Positions 7,650 to 15,292 of a stretch of 20,711 nt of DNA are shown here, one piece after another. Origin of the DNA: Phycisphaerales bacterium (GTDB lineage: Bacteria > Planctomycetota > Phycisphaerae > Phycisphaerales > UBA1924). The stretch lies in NCBI GenBank assembly GCA_030680655.1, contig JAUXUZ010000351.1:1-20711 (forward strand), given 5' to 3'. The notes beneath the pieces are model-generated. The model searched no databases, had not been told where the DNA came from, and saw only the letters and a program-made list of their open reading frames with translations. Both the position numbers and the translations under genes were made by a program. The stretch's first letter is position 1; each line of letters begins with the position of its first letter.

Positions 7650-8878
7650 TGAACGCTCCCGGCGGGCATCCGCTCCCCCGCGGCGTGAGCGGGAAGCTCG
7701 CACCCTTCGGCACGACCATCTTCACGACGATGACGAAGCTGGCCCAGGAGCACGGCGCTGTCAACCTGTCGCAGGGGTTCCCCGACTTCGACGGGCCGGA
7801 GTTCATCAAGCAAGCGGCAAGGGACGCGATCGACCACCAGCCGAACCAGTACGCGCCAATGCCCGGCCTGCCGTCACTCCGCCAGGCCATCGCCAAGCGC
7901 TTCACCCGCGACACGGCGCTCCCGTGCGACCCTGACACGCAGGTCGTTGTGACGGCGGGGTGCACCGAGGGGATCGCCGCCGCCCTGATCGGACTCTGCA
8001 ACCGCGGAGATGAGGTGATTCTGTTCGAGCCGTTCTACGACAGCTACCGCGCGGCGGTGGCGATGGCGGGCGCATCGGCCAGGTTCGTGGCGCTCACGCC
8101 GACGATCGAGGAAGTGGGGGGCAAGCGGGTCGTCACGTCGTTTGCGTTTAACGCGGCGCAGCTGCGGGCCGCGTTCGGTCCTCGCACGCGCGCAGTGCTG
8201 GTGAACACGCCGCACAACCCCACGGGGAAGGTGTTCTCACGCGAAGAGCTGACGCTGATCGCCGAGCTGTGCGTAGAGCACAACGCCGTGGCGATCGTCG
8301 ACGAGGTGTATGAGCGGCTGCTGTTTGACCCGTCGCAGCCGCACGTTTCGATCGCGTCGCTGCCGGGCATGGCCGAGCGGACGGTGACCCTCTCGAGCCT
8401 TGGAAAGACCTTCAGTTTCACCGGGTGGAAGATCGGGTGGTCGGTCGCTTCGCCGGCGCTGACCGCGGCCGTGCGGGCGGCTCACCAGTTCATCACGTTC
8501 GCGGTGGCGACGCCGCTGCAGCACGCGGCGGCGGCGGCCCTGGCGCGCGAGGAGGAAGCCGTCGGCGGGCTGGTCCCCATGCTGCGGGCCAACCGCGACA
8601 AACTGGCGACAGCGCTGAGTGACCTTGGGTTTGCGGTGCACGTTCCCGCGGGCACGTACTTCATCTGCGCCGACCACACCGCGGTAGCACCAAGGCTCGG
8701 GGCGAGCGACGACCAGTCGTTCTGCATGGCCCTGATCAAACAGTGCGGCGTAGCGGCAATCCCGCCGAGTGTGTTCTACAACACGCCCGCGCTCGGCCAT
8801 TCGCTGGTCCGCTTCGCCTTCTGCAAGAAGCCCGAAACGATTGACGAAGGCATTGCCCGGCTTCGAAGTCTGCGATAA
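7649..8878 (+). CDS. PLP-dependent class I/II aminotransferase (methionine/kynurenine aminotransferase-like)
   Basis: This has 409 residues and starts at GTG. It shows fold-type I aminotransferase motifs in order: NLSQGFPDFDGP near the N-terminus, the YAPMPGLPSLRQAIA substrate region, HNPTGK (about 189-194), AIVDEVYERL, and SLGKTFSFTGWKIGW, where K253 is the lysine that forms the Schiff base with pyridoxal phosphate. The NLSQGFPDF opening and the AGKTFS/TGWKIGW-type site are closest to the kynurenine--oxoglutarate / methionine aminotransferase (YbdL, KAT) subgroup. The amino-acid substrate cannot be fixed from sequence alone. It is a cytoplasmic enzyme of amino-acid metabolism. It is coupled to the reductase gene upstream, although no known pathway links the two. 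The length is normal for the family. Confidence 0.9.
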   Translation: MNAPGGHPLPRGVSGKLAPFGTTIFTTMTKLAQEHGAVNLSQGFPDFDGPEFIKQAARDAIDHQPNQYAPMPGLPSLRQAIAKRFTRDTALPCDPDTQVVVTAGCTEGIAAALIGLCNRGDEVILFEPFYDSYRAAVAMAGASARFVALTPTIEEVGGKRVVTSFAFNAAQLRAAFGPRTRAVLVNTPHNPTGKVFSREELTLIAELCVEHNAVAIVDEVYERLLFDPSQPHVSIASLPGMAERTVTLSSLGKTFSFTGWKIGWSVASPALTAAVRAAHQFITFAVATPLQHAAAAALAREEEAVGGLVPMLRANRDKLATALSDLGFAVHVPAGTYFICADHTAVAPRLGASDDQSFCMALIKQCGVAAIPPSVFYNTPALGHSLVRFAFCKKPETIDEGIARLRSLR

Positions 8879-8986
8879 CGCCGTCTCGCGCCGTGCCACC
8901 GATCAGCGGTTCCTCCGCTAGTCGGCGCGTCGCGTAACCGATGCCAGTTGGCCCCCCGACACCGATCACCGCAGAGCCGGTGACCG

Positions 8987-10291
8987 ATGGCACGATACCC
9001 TCTCGCCGTGTTTACGCCTGCTGAACTCGCCGCCGAGCATGCCCGGGCGATGCGGATCGTCAAGGCGGTGCTCGCGGCCTGCGACGCACGAGCCGCCACG
9101 GCGTGTGCGGCTCGGGCGGAGGGGTTTGCAGCGGGCGATGCGCTGTGGGTGCTGGCCATCGGCAAGGCCGCGATCGGCATGGCCGAGGGAATCAAGGACG
9201 TCTGCGGCGATCCGCACCGCCATCTCATCGTCACGGTTGACGGCCCACCCGCGTTGTCACTCGCGAACATCCTCCGCAGCGACCACCCCCTTCCTACCCA
9301 GCGCAGTGTGGACGCCGGCCGGGGCGTTAAGCGGTTCATCCAGGAGGCGCGGGCCGCGGTGGCACCATCGCTGACCGTGCTGATGTCGGGTGGTGCATCA
9401 TCGCTGATCTGCGAGCCGATCCCGGGGCTGGAGCTCGAGGATTACCGCGGTGTTGTCGGTGCGATGCTCGCGGGCGGATGGGAAGTCCAGCGGATGAACG
9501 CGGTGCGCCGGGCGATCGACGGTCTGAAAGGGGGGCGGCTCTCGGCGCTTGCCGCGCCACTCCCAGTTGATCTGGTGGTGATCAGCGACGTGATCGGCGA
9601 CACGCTGTGCGACATCGGGAGCGGGCCGTTCGTCCACAGTCCGACGGGTGCGTCCGTCGCTGCCGATCTGATTGAGCGTGCGTTCGATGATCGGCACGCG
9701 GCGGTGCTCACCGCCCTTTCCTGTCAGCCTTCGCCACCGCGCGTGACCGCTCCCCGGCGCACCGTTGTGGCGCTCAACAACGCCGGGGCGGTCCGCGCCG
9801 CCGGTGACGTGCTGCGGGCCGAGGGCTTGTCGGTCGTCAGCGACGATTGGGATGTGACCGCGTTCATGACAGGAGTGGGGGAGTCTGCGGGCTTGGCTCT
9901 CTCTGCGGCGACGCCTCGAGAAGCGTTGACATGGGGCGGAGAGTGGGACCTCGCCGCGCCGGCCAGCGGATTTGGAGGCCGGGCCCAGGCCGCGGCCGTG
10001 TCGCTCGCCCAATCGCTCGCTGTGCCGGTCGTCGGATTCGTGGTGGCCACAGACGGTGTTGACGGGCTCGCGCCGCCCGGGGAAGCTCCAGCCGCGGGCG
10101 CGATCGTCTGGACCGGCATGCACTGGCCCGACGAAGCCGATGAGGATGAAGACTGGCTGGCGGCCAACAGCTTTGCGCGCCTGGCCCGTCGCGACGCGGG
10201 CCGGCCAAAGGGCGAGCCCGCGGCGCACCTGCAACTCGGTGCAACCGGCGTGAACGTCAATGATCTTCTCGTTGCGTGGCGGGTCAAATAA
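8987..10291 (+). CDS. Glycerate 2-kinase (GckA/TtuD, MOFRL family)
   Basis: This has 434 residues. The N-terminal DUF4147-type domain carries VLAIGKAAIGMAEG (K60), SDHPLPTQRSVDAG (about 98-110) and SGGASSL (134-140). The C-terminal MOFRL domain has VVATDGVDG (354-360) and ends with the GATGVNVNDLLV signature (418-429); the more common form reads TGPTGTNVNDL. The family phosphorylates D-glycerate with ATP, usually to 2-phosphoglycerate, in serine, glyoxylate or hexarate metabolism. The ATG at 8987 has only a weak ribosome site, and an in-frame GTG at 9008 is an alternative start. It lies 108 bases after the aminotransferase. An aminotransferase and a glycerate kinase could serve one serine-linked route, but that is speculation. 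The 3' side is a hairpin-rich convergent gap. Confidence 0.9.
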   Translation: MARYPLAVFTPAELAAEHARAMRIVKAVLAACDARAATACAARAEGFAAGDALWVLAIGKAAIGMAEGIKDVCGDPHRHLIVTVDGPPALSLANILRSDHPLPTQRSVDAGRGVKRFIQEARAAVAPSLTVLMSGGASSLICEPIPGLELEDYRGVVGAMLAGGWEVQRMNAVRRAIDGLKGGRLSALAAPLPVDLVVISDVIGDTLCDIGSGPFVHSPTGASVAADLIERAFDDRHAAVLTALSCQPSPPRVTAPRRTVVALNNAGAVRAAGDVLRAEGLSVVSDDWDVTAFMTGVGESAGLALSAATPREALTWGGEWDLAAPASGFGGRAQAAAVSLAQSLAVPVVGFVVATDGVDGLAPPGEAPAAGAIVWTGMHWPDEADEDEDWLAANSFARLARRDAGRPKGEPAAHLQLGATGVNVNDLLVAWRVK

Positions 10292-10295
10292 GAGC

Positions 10296-10428
10296 CTTGT
10301 GCGCAAGCACAAGCACCAACGAGCCCTGTGCGGAAACACAGGGGCACCACGGGACAGCACTGTTTTCTCACAGTTAATCAGCGGGGACACGCTGAATGCG
10401 ATAGCTGTCCCCGGGCTGCCGCCCGGGG
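10296..10428. repeat. Hairpin array in convergent intergenic gap
   Basis: Five or six hairpins are packed into the gap between two convergent genes. CTTGTGC/GCACAAG (10296-10313) closes a GCAA loop. CCCTGTG/CACAGGG (10324-10343) has a 6-base loop. ACTGT/ACAGT spans 10359-10374 with a 6-base loop. TCAGCG/CGCTGA spans 10378-10395 with a 6-base loop. CCCCGGGC/GCCCGGGG spans 10409-10428. The first two are diverged copies of one ~28-base unit (GAGCC.TGTGCG.AA.CACA.G). CGGGGACA (10382-10389) and GGGACAGC (10351-10358) can both pair with the segment around 10404-10413, so competing folds exist. Likely roles are mRNA 3'-end protection or bidirectional termination; no clear T-run is present. Confidence 0.7.
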
Positions 10429-10445
10429 CTCGTGCTCAAGGGCAA

Positions 10446-11147
10446 CTAACGCCGGTCGCCCTGCGCCTTGAGGATGAAGTAGACCAGCGTCGCGACCGAC
10501 GTCAGCGTCGCGGCGACGTAGGTCATCGCGGCGGCGCTGAGCACTTTCTTGACCGCGGGCAGTTCGTCCTCGCCGATGAACCGATCGGAGACGAGGATGG
10601 CCTTTGCCCGGTTCGATGCATCGAACTCCACCGGCAGGTTCACCATCTGAAAGAAGACGACCATCGCGAAGAGCCCGACGCCCGCCCACATGATCCCCTT
10701 GCCGAGGAACGGTGCGCTCGACGAAAGGAACAGGCCGACGAAGAAGACGATCCACGACATCTGGCTGCCGATGTTGGCCATCGGTACGGCAGCGTTGCGC
10801 ACCGCCAGCATCTGGTAGTTCGTCCGGTCCTGGATCGCGTGCCCGACTTCGTGCGCGGCGATACCGAGGGCGGCGAGGTCGGTGCCCTGGTAAACCCCGC
10901 GGCTGAGCCTGACCACCTTGGCCTTGGGGTCGTAGTGATCGCTGAGCATCCCCTCAGAGACCTCGACGCTCACGGCACGCATGTCGTTGCGGTCGAGGAT
11001 CGCGCGGGCGACCTGGCCGCCGCTGAGCCCCGCGCGTGAGCGGATCTTCGAGCCGCGCGCGTAGGCACTCTTGACGCGGAACTGTGCCCAGATGCCCAGG
11101 ATGAAGAACGGCGCCGCGATGAGAAGGTAGAGCGGATCAAAGTACAT
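10446..11147 (-). CDS. Membrane zinc metallopeptidase, YugP family
   Basis: This has 233 residues from the ATG at 11147, which has GGAG six bases upstream. A longer reading from 11192 adds 15 residues without family similarity. The N-terminus MYFDPLYLLIAAPFFILGIWAQ is a membrane segment, followed by the family's KIRSRAGLSGGQVARAIL region. The zinc site is HEVGH (H99, E100, H103), with E174 in LPVEFDAS as the probable third ligand. Two or three more membrane helices lie at about 131-148, 153-171 and 207-225. The family (Zn_peptidase_2, DUF-type YugP) is widespread, and its substrates are not known. It ends at the hairpin array and diverges from the HtrA-type gene, another envelope quality-control enzyme. 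Confidence 0.92.
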   Translation of the reverse strand: MYFDPLYLLIAAPFFILGIWAQFRVKSAYARGSKIRSRAGLSGGQVARAILDRNDMRAVSVEVSEGMLSDHYDPKAKVVRLSRGVYQGTDLAALGIAAHEVGHAIQDRTNYQMLAVRNAAVPMANIGSQMSWIVFFVGLFLSSSAPFLGKGIMWAGVGLFAMVVFFQMVNLPVEFDASNRAKAILVSDRFIGEDELPAVKKVLSAAAMTYVAATLTSVATLVYFILKAQGDRR

Positions 11148-11200
11148 GCGAGTCTCCACAGGGAGGGCCGGCGGCATGGGCCGACCGGTCACCCGTTCGG

Positions 11201-11206
11201 ACTATA
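11201..11206 (-). promoter_or_regulatory. Candidate -10 box for the zinc peptidase gene
   Basis: On the - strand this reads TATAGT, a 5-of-6 match to the sigma-70 -10 consensus. An 18-base spacer leads to TGAACG, a weak -35. Transcription would start near 11194 and leave a leader of about 47 bases before the ATG at 11147. Confidence 0.3.
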
Positions 11207-11255
11207 CGAACGGCGTGCCAACAACGTTCATACTGGCGGTCGTTGCTGTGGTGTA

Positions 11256-11284
11256 AGCGGGCTCTTCCCGCTGCCAAACTGGCA
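11256..11284. repeat. Double hairpin, REP-like fragment
   Basis: AGCGGG/CCCGCT (11256-11272, 5-base loop) is followed at once by TGCCA/TGGCA (11272-11284, 3-base loop) and then CACCC. Read on the - strand the element begins GGGTGCCA, the same eight bases that begin both REP-like units inside mnmG at 18297 and 18443. It may be a related or degenerate copy. Confidence 0.45.
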
Positions 11285-11514
11285 CCCGCGCCACCCCCTA
11301 GGGCGATGGCGTCGGCAGTTGGGCCAGTCGGGAGATCGCCAAGCCGGTCGGAATTCGCTCCCGGATCGGCCTCACCCTTACGCACCCCTCCGTGGCACGG
11401 CGGTTGTCTGACAGTCCCCGCAGTCAATGCGTCCGAACGGAAGGCCCATCAGGATCGTAGTTCGTCGTCACCGCGTACAACGGCAGAATCGAAAACGCAC
11501 CCGCATACGAAGGC

Positions 11515-13002
11515 ATGACCATGACCATCAACCCGTTCAAGTTCACGCCCCCGATGATCGCTGCGCTTTCGGCCGGCCTGCTCGGGCTGCCGTTCTTTGC
11601 TGTGCAAGGGGCCGCGGCGGAGGCGACGAGCGCCGGGGCCGAGCCGGTCGTGGCACCGCCCGCTGCCGATGTGACGGCCGAAAAGCAGCTCGAACTGGCC
11701 ATGGGCTTTTCGGCGGCGTTTGAGCGGGTGGCCGCGGAGGTGTCTCCGAGTGTCGTCAACATCACGGCGACCAGCACGGTGCAGCAGCGCGACATGTGGA
11801 CGGGCCGGATCATGCGTGGGAATCAGGTCGCGACCGGCTCGGGCTTCATCATCTCAGCAGACGGGTACATCCTGACGAACAACCATGTTGTGAACAACTC
11901 TCGCGAGCTGGAGGTGCGTCTCAGCGACGACTCCCGCTACCGCGCAACGGTTGTCGGCACGGACCCGGCGACCGAGGTGGCGCTGATCAAGATCGATGCC
12001 AAGGGCCTCACCCCGGCGAAGATGGGCGACAGCAACGGCGCCCGTCCGGGCCAGTGGGTGCTGGCGATCGGCTCACCGTACAACCTCTCACAGTCTGTGA
12101 CGGCGGGCATCATCTCGGCCGTCGGGCGGAGCATGCAGAGCGAGAAGCAGGAGGCCCTCACCGCCTACGACAATTTCCTGCAGACCGATGCCTCGGTGAA
12201 CCCGGGCAACAGCGGCGGGCCGCTGGTGAACCTGCGCGGCGAGGTGCTCGGCATCAACACCGCGATCCTCTCGCGCTCGGGCGGATCGGTGGGGCTTGGC
12301 CTGGCGGTGCCGATCAACATGGCCAGGGCGGTTGCGGAGACGATCAAGGCGACCGGATCGGTCAATTCCGGCAGCTACCTCGGCGTGAACTTCGGGCCAG
12401 AGGATCAGTGGCAGCACGCCACCAGCACGGTTCCGGCGGTCCTGGGCGTGCCGGTTGCCGAGGTGATCAGCGGCTCCCCCGCGGAGCGTGCCGGGATTCT
12501 GGCGGGAGACGTGATCATGGCTGTCGACGGCCTCACAACGCGGGACCAGCTCTCGCTGCGGACGGTTGTTCAGCGGATTGCTCCGGGCCGGGCGGTGCCG
12601 GTCCAGATCAGCCGGGAGGGGAAGGGCGTAATGCTCGACGTGATCCTGGCCCCGTTGCCCAAGGAACTCGCGGAGGCGACGCGGCCGAGCGACGCATCGA
12701 CGGGTACGAACAACCCCCTTGGCGTTTCGGTGCGCGAGCTGAGTCCTTCGGCCGCTCGCGCGATGAACTTGCGCCCTGGTGTGAAGGGTGTGCAGATCGT
12801 GGAACTGGCTCAGGACAGCCCGATCGCCGGGATGAACATCGAGCCCGGCGCAGTCATCTTGAGCGTTAACGACAAACCGACGCCGGATATCGAGGCATTC
12901 TCGATGGCGGCCGGAGCGGCCAAGCCCGCACGTGGCATCAAGATCAGGCTCATCTCGCCCTCCGGCGGCGACATGACGATCAGCATCCGCGGTGGCCGAT
13001 AG
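11515..13002 (+). CDS. htrA: HtrA/Do-type periplasmic serine protease with two PDZ domains; triad Asp replaced by Glu
   Basis: This has 495 residues. An N-terminal hydrophobic segment (about 12-30) ending near AVQGAAAEA is a signal peptide. The trypsin-like domain (about 65-280) has H124 in TNNHVV and S233 in PGNSGGPL. The third triad position, 30 residues after the His exactly as in DegP, reads DPATEVALIKI with E154 where the family has Asp (SDIAL or TDLAV). Two PDZ domains follow (about 290-385 and 400-490), including GSPAERAGILAGDVI and GMNIEPGAVILSVND. The architecture and length fit DegP/DegQ, which degrade or chaperone misfolded envelope proteins. Whether Glu supports full proteolysis is uncertain; chaperone function would not need it. 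It converges with the NAD kinase gene, only 16 bases away. Confidence 0.93.
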   Translation: MTMTINPFKFTPPMIAALSAGLLGLPFFAVQGAAAEATSAGAEPVVAPPAADVTAEKQLELAMGFSAAFERVAAEVSPSVVNITATSTVQQRDMWTGRIMRGNQVATGSGFIISADGYILTNNHVVNNSRELEVRLSDDSRYRATVVGTDPATEVALIKIDAKGLTPAKMGDSNGARPGQWVLAIGSPYNLSQSVTAGIISAVGRSMQSEKQEALTAYDNFLQTDASVNPGNSGGPLVNLRGEVLGINTAILSRSGGSVGLGLAVPINMARAVAETIKATGSVNSGSYLGVNFGPEDQWQHATSTVPAVLGVPVAEVISGSPAERAGILAGDVIMAVDGLTTRDQLSLRTVVQRIAPGRAVPVQISREGKGVMLDVILAPLPKELAEATRPSDASTGTNNPLGVSVRELSPSAARAMNLRPGVKGVQIVELAQDSPIAGMNIEPGAVILSVNDKPTPDIEAFSMAAGAAKPARGIKIRLISPSGGDMTISIRGGR

Positions 13003-13018
13003 AGAATCCTTGGAGGCA

Positions 13019-13906
13019 TCAGCGCACCAGCGGCCTGGCCCACCCCATCTTCGTGATCAGCGTCTGCCAGTAGTTGCGCCCGGCGTTGCTCACAAACTCC
13101 ACCGGCCGATCGTGCAGACCGAGCGTGAGCCTGTCGCCCGCCGCGAGCGTGCAGGCGGAGCGTCCGTCGAGCAGCAGGGTTGTGCCGTCGTGATCGCCGT
13201 TGTGCTCGTTGACGCGGTTGAGCGTTAACTCGATGCGGCTCCCGCCGGAGACAACGACCGGCCGGAAGCTCAGCGTCTGCGGGGCGAGCGGCGTGAGCAC
13301 GATGGCGACGGTTTCGGGCGCGAGGATCGGCCCGCCGACGGCCGCGTTGTAGGCGGTGCTGCCGACGGGCGTGCTGACGATGATGCCGTCACCCTGGAAC
13401 GTGGGCCCATCGTGGCCGTCGATCGAGACGGTGATCGAGATCATCCGGTAGGGGGGGCCGGCGGTGATGACCGCGTCGTTGAGGGCGAGCCCAGCGCCGA
13501 GCTCTGCGCACGCGATGGGCGCGCCGCCGCGGTCTACGCGGACCTGCAGCAACCGGCGCTGGAGCAGCTTCAGCGGGCCGCCTCCGAACAGCGCGTGCTT
13601 CTGCTGTGCGATCGACTCGACGTCAAACTCCGCGAGGAAGCCGAGCTTGCCGAAGTTCACACCCAGCAGCGGCGGGGCCGGGCGGAGCTGCGAGCAGCGG
13701 CGGGCCTGCGTGAGCAGCGTGCCGTCACCACCCAGGACCACGATCAAGTCCGCGCTCTTGGTGTCGCTGATCGGTGCGTCGTCGATGGCGGAGTGCTCGT
13801 CGGCCACGGTGCCGCCGCCCTCCTTGATGATCCCGCGGACAAGCGGCAGGGCCTCGACGGCGTCGTTCTTGGTTCGGTTCACAAGCAGCAGTACGCGTCG
13901 GCCCAT
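13019..13906 (-). CDS. nadK: NAD kinase
   Basis: This has 295 residues from the ATG at 13906; a TTG three codons upstream is a less likely start. It contains the family's GGDGT motif (59-63), LLGVNFGKLGFLAEF, LNDAV (142-146), and the long conserved GDGIIVSTPVGSTAYN segment (172-187), followed by GGPIL and LSFRPVVV. It phosphorylates NAD to NADP in the cytoplasm and is the only known route to NADP. It lies 50 bases after the sigma factor gene on the same strand, so it is probably co-transcribed with it. The length is normal. Confidence 0.95.
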   Translation of the reverse strand: MGRRVLLLVNRTKNDAVEALPLVRGIIKEGGGTVADEHSAIDDAPISDTKSADLIVVLGGDGTLLTQARRCSQLRPAPPLLGVNFGKLGFLAEFDVESIAQQKHALFGGGPLKLLQRRLLQVRVDRGGAPIACAELGAGLALNDAVITAGPPYRMISITVSIDGHDGPTFQGDGIIVSTPVGSTAYNAAVGGPILAPETVAIVLTPLAPQTLSFRPVVVSGGSRIELTLNRVNEHNGDHDGTTLLLDGRSACTLAAGDRLTLGLHDRPVEFVSNAGRNYWQTLITKMGWARPLVR

Positions 13907-13956
13907 CGTGGGCAAGCGTAGCGAGCGGGGGGCTCTGGAGTTGAAAGGGAACGCGT

Positions 13957-14922
13957 TCAGCCCAAGACACGCGCTCTGCGTGAGCCGTTGCGTGTGCCGT
14001 TCGTGGCGTCGTCCTGGCTTTCCTCATCGAGTTCCAGTCCGCGGAACGCGCGAGTTCCGGCGCTCTGCGACCCCTCGCTGAGTTGACCGTTGAGCTTGCG
14101 GAGGGCTTCGTCAGCGATCTGACGGACGCGCTCTCGGCTGATGCCGATCTCCAAGGCGATCTCCTTGAGCGTGAGCGGCTCGTGCCCGTCGAAGCCGAAG
14201 CGCATCCGCAGGATGCGGGCCTCCCGCTCGTCGATGGCGTCCAGGAGGCGTCGGATGGTTGTCAGCTCGTCGTCGCGCTCCATGTTGTCGTCGGGCGAGC
14301 CGGTGCGGGCGTCCGCGACCATCTCGCTGATCGACATCGAATCACCGTTCTCATCCGTAGGCGCCAGCTGCGGTGCGCGGACGGCGCGGATCGCACGCTT
14401 GATGATGCGGAGTTTCTTCAGCGGCAGCTGCATCTCGTCGGCGAGTTCTTGAAGGGTCGGCGGGCGGCCGAGGCGCTGCTCAAGCCGGCGTGAGCTCTGC
14501 TTCCACTTGGCGACGAGTTCGACCATGTAGGCGGGGACGTGGATCGGTTGCACCGCGTTGATGAGGGCGCGCTTGATCGCCTGCTTGATCCACCAGCTCG
14601 CGTACGTGCTGAAGCGGGCGCCCTGCGCGGGGTCGAAGCCCTCGACAGCGCGCAGCAGGCCGACGTTCCCCTCCTCGATCAGGTCCTGGATGTTCAGCCC
14701 GCGGTTGATGTAGTTCTTTGCGATCGACACGACCAGGCGCAGGTTTGCCCGGATCATCCGCTCCCGGGCGATCGGGCAGTTGTCGTTGATCACCGACCAC
14801 CCGAGCAGCTTCTCCTCCTCAGCGGTGAGGAGCGCCGTCTCGTTGATCTGGCGCAGGTACAGCTGCAGCGCACTTTGCAACTCTGCCCCGGCCTGCATTC
14901 GTGTGGACCTGGCTGTCGGCAC
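13957..14922 (-). CDS. RNA polymerase sigma-70 factor (RpoD/RpoH-like, group 1-2)
   Basis: This has 321 residues. Region 1.2 (about 17-49, LQLYLRQINETALLTAEEE) is followed by region 2 (54-125) with NLRLVVSIAKNY, DLIEEGNVGLLRAVEGFDP and FSTYASWWIKQAIKRAL. Region 3 spans about 130-205, and region 4 about 218-280 with helix-turn-helix TLKEIALEIGISRERVRQI. It lacks the long N-terminal region 1.1 of primary RpoD. The GTG at 14922 has AAGGGG six bases upstream; the ATG at 14898 is an alternative start. The charged tail (EESQDDATNGTRNGSRR) is outside the family core. Planctomycetes encode several such factors, so a primary or alternative role cannot be told from sequence. It heads a probable operon with nadK. 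Confidence 0.93.
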   Translation of the reverse strand: MPTARSTRMQAGAELQSALQLYLRQINETALLTAEEEKLLGWSVINDNCPIARERMIRANLRLVVSIAKNYINRGLNIQDLIEEGNVGLLRAVEGFDPAQGARFSTYASWWIKQAIKRALINAVQPIHVPAYMVELVAKWKQSSRRLEQRLGRPPTLQELADEMQLPLKKLRIIKRAIRAVRAPQLAPTDENGDSMSISEMVADARTGSPDDNMERDDELTTIRRLLDAIDEREARILRMRFGFDGHEPLTLKEIALEIGISRERVRQIADEALRKLNGQLSEGSQSAGTRAFRGLELDEESQDDATNGTRNGSRRARVLG

Positions 14923-15112
14923 TCAGAACCCCTTCCGCGGTCAGAACGGCCGCGAGCGGAACCGGGTCAGAATTGACCCTTTGGCTGCCGCTCACCGATA
15001 CGGAACGTCTGGACTGGCGGATGCAATCGGAATCCACAAACCTCGCCTTGAGACCGACCGGTGGGCCGCAGAATTGGGGCCGGTACACTCGGCACAAAGC
15101 ACTGACTCGACC

Positions 15113-15141
15113 ATTATCCGGGCTTGACGCACGGATCGCAA
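15113..15141 (-). promoter_or_regulatory. Candidate sigma-70 promoter of the sigma factor/nadK operon
   Basis: Read on the - strand, TTGCGA (15136-15141) and GATAAT (15113-15118) are separated by exactly 17 bases. They match the -35 consensus at 4 of 6 positions and the -10 at 5 of 6. Transcription would begin near 15106 and leave a leader of about 184 bases. Confidence 0.4.
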
Positions 15142-15217
15142 GACCCTACTCCATACTTTCATCGCACCCTGACAGGCGATGTGAAGCAGAAGCGAACCTC
15201 GCATTGCCTGTGCGAGG

Positions 15218-15223
15218 TATAGT
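15218..15223 (+). promoter_or_regulatory. Candidate -10 box for the UVR-motif gene
   Basis: TATAGT matches the -10 consensus at 5 of 6 positions. No good -35 is present at 16-18 bases. Transcription would start near 15230, which supports the ATG at 15293 as the start of translation rather than the ATG at 15230. Confidence 0.3.
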
Positions 15224-15292
15224 GGATCATTGACGGATGACGGCCCCGAGGGGACCCCGAAAACTTCCCGTGTTTGCCTTCCTATCTTGCCT

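Larger units (their letters stand above)
11148..11514. other. Divergent intergenic region between peptidase and HtrA genes
   Basis: These 367 bases hold no convincing gene. They contain a candidate -10 for the peptidase (11201-11206) and a pair of hairpins at 11256-11284. No convincing sigma-70 pair was seen for the htrA-type gene. A GAAGG just before its ATG at 11515 can serve as a ribosome site. Confidence 0.6.
14923..15292. other. Divergent intergenic region between sigma factor and UVR-motif genes
   Basis: These 370 bases have no supportable gene. They hold a candidate sigma-70 promoter for the sigma factor on the - strand (15113-15141) and a candidate -10 for the UVR-motif gene on the + strand (15218-15223). 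The presumed sigma-gene leader is about 180 bases, longer than usual here. Confidence 0.55.

Noticed and set aside
10260..11039. A 259-codon open frame on the + strand over the hairpin array and peptidase
   Set aside because: It begins inside the glycerate kinase and runs through palindromes and antisense to the HEVGH peptidase. The composition is Arg/Asp/His-rich and not protein-like.
11243..11518. A 91-codon open frame in the divergent gap before htrA
   Set aside because: Pro/Ala/Ser/Arg-rich with no ribosome site; it starts in a hairpin and overlaps the start of htrA. No support for a gene.
15124..15157. TTGACG followed by CATACT, considered as a promoter for the UVR-motif gene
   Set aside because: The spacing is 22 bases, too far for sigma-70; the TATAGT at 15218 is a better -10.
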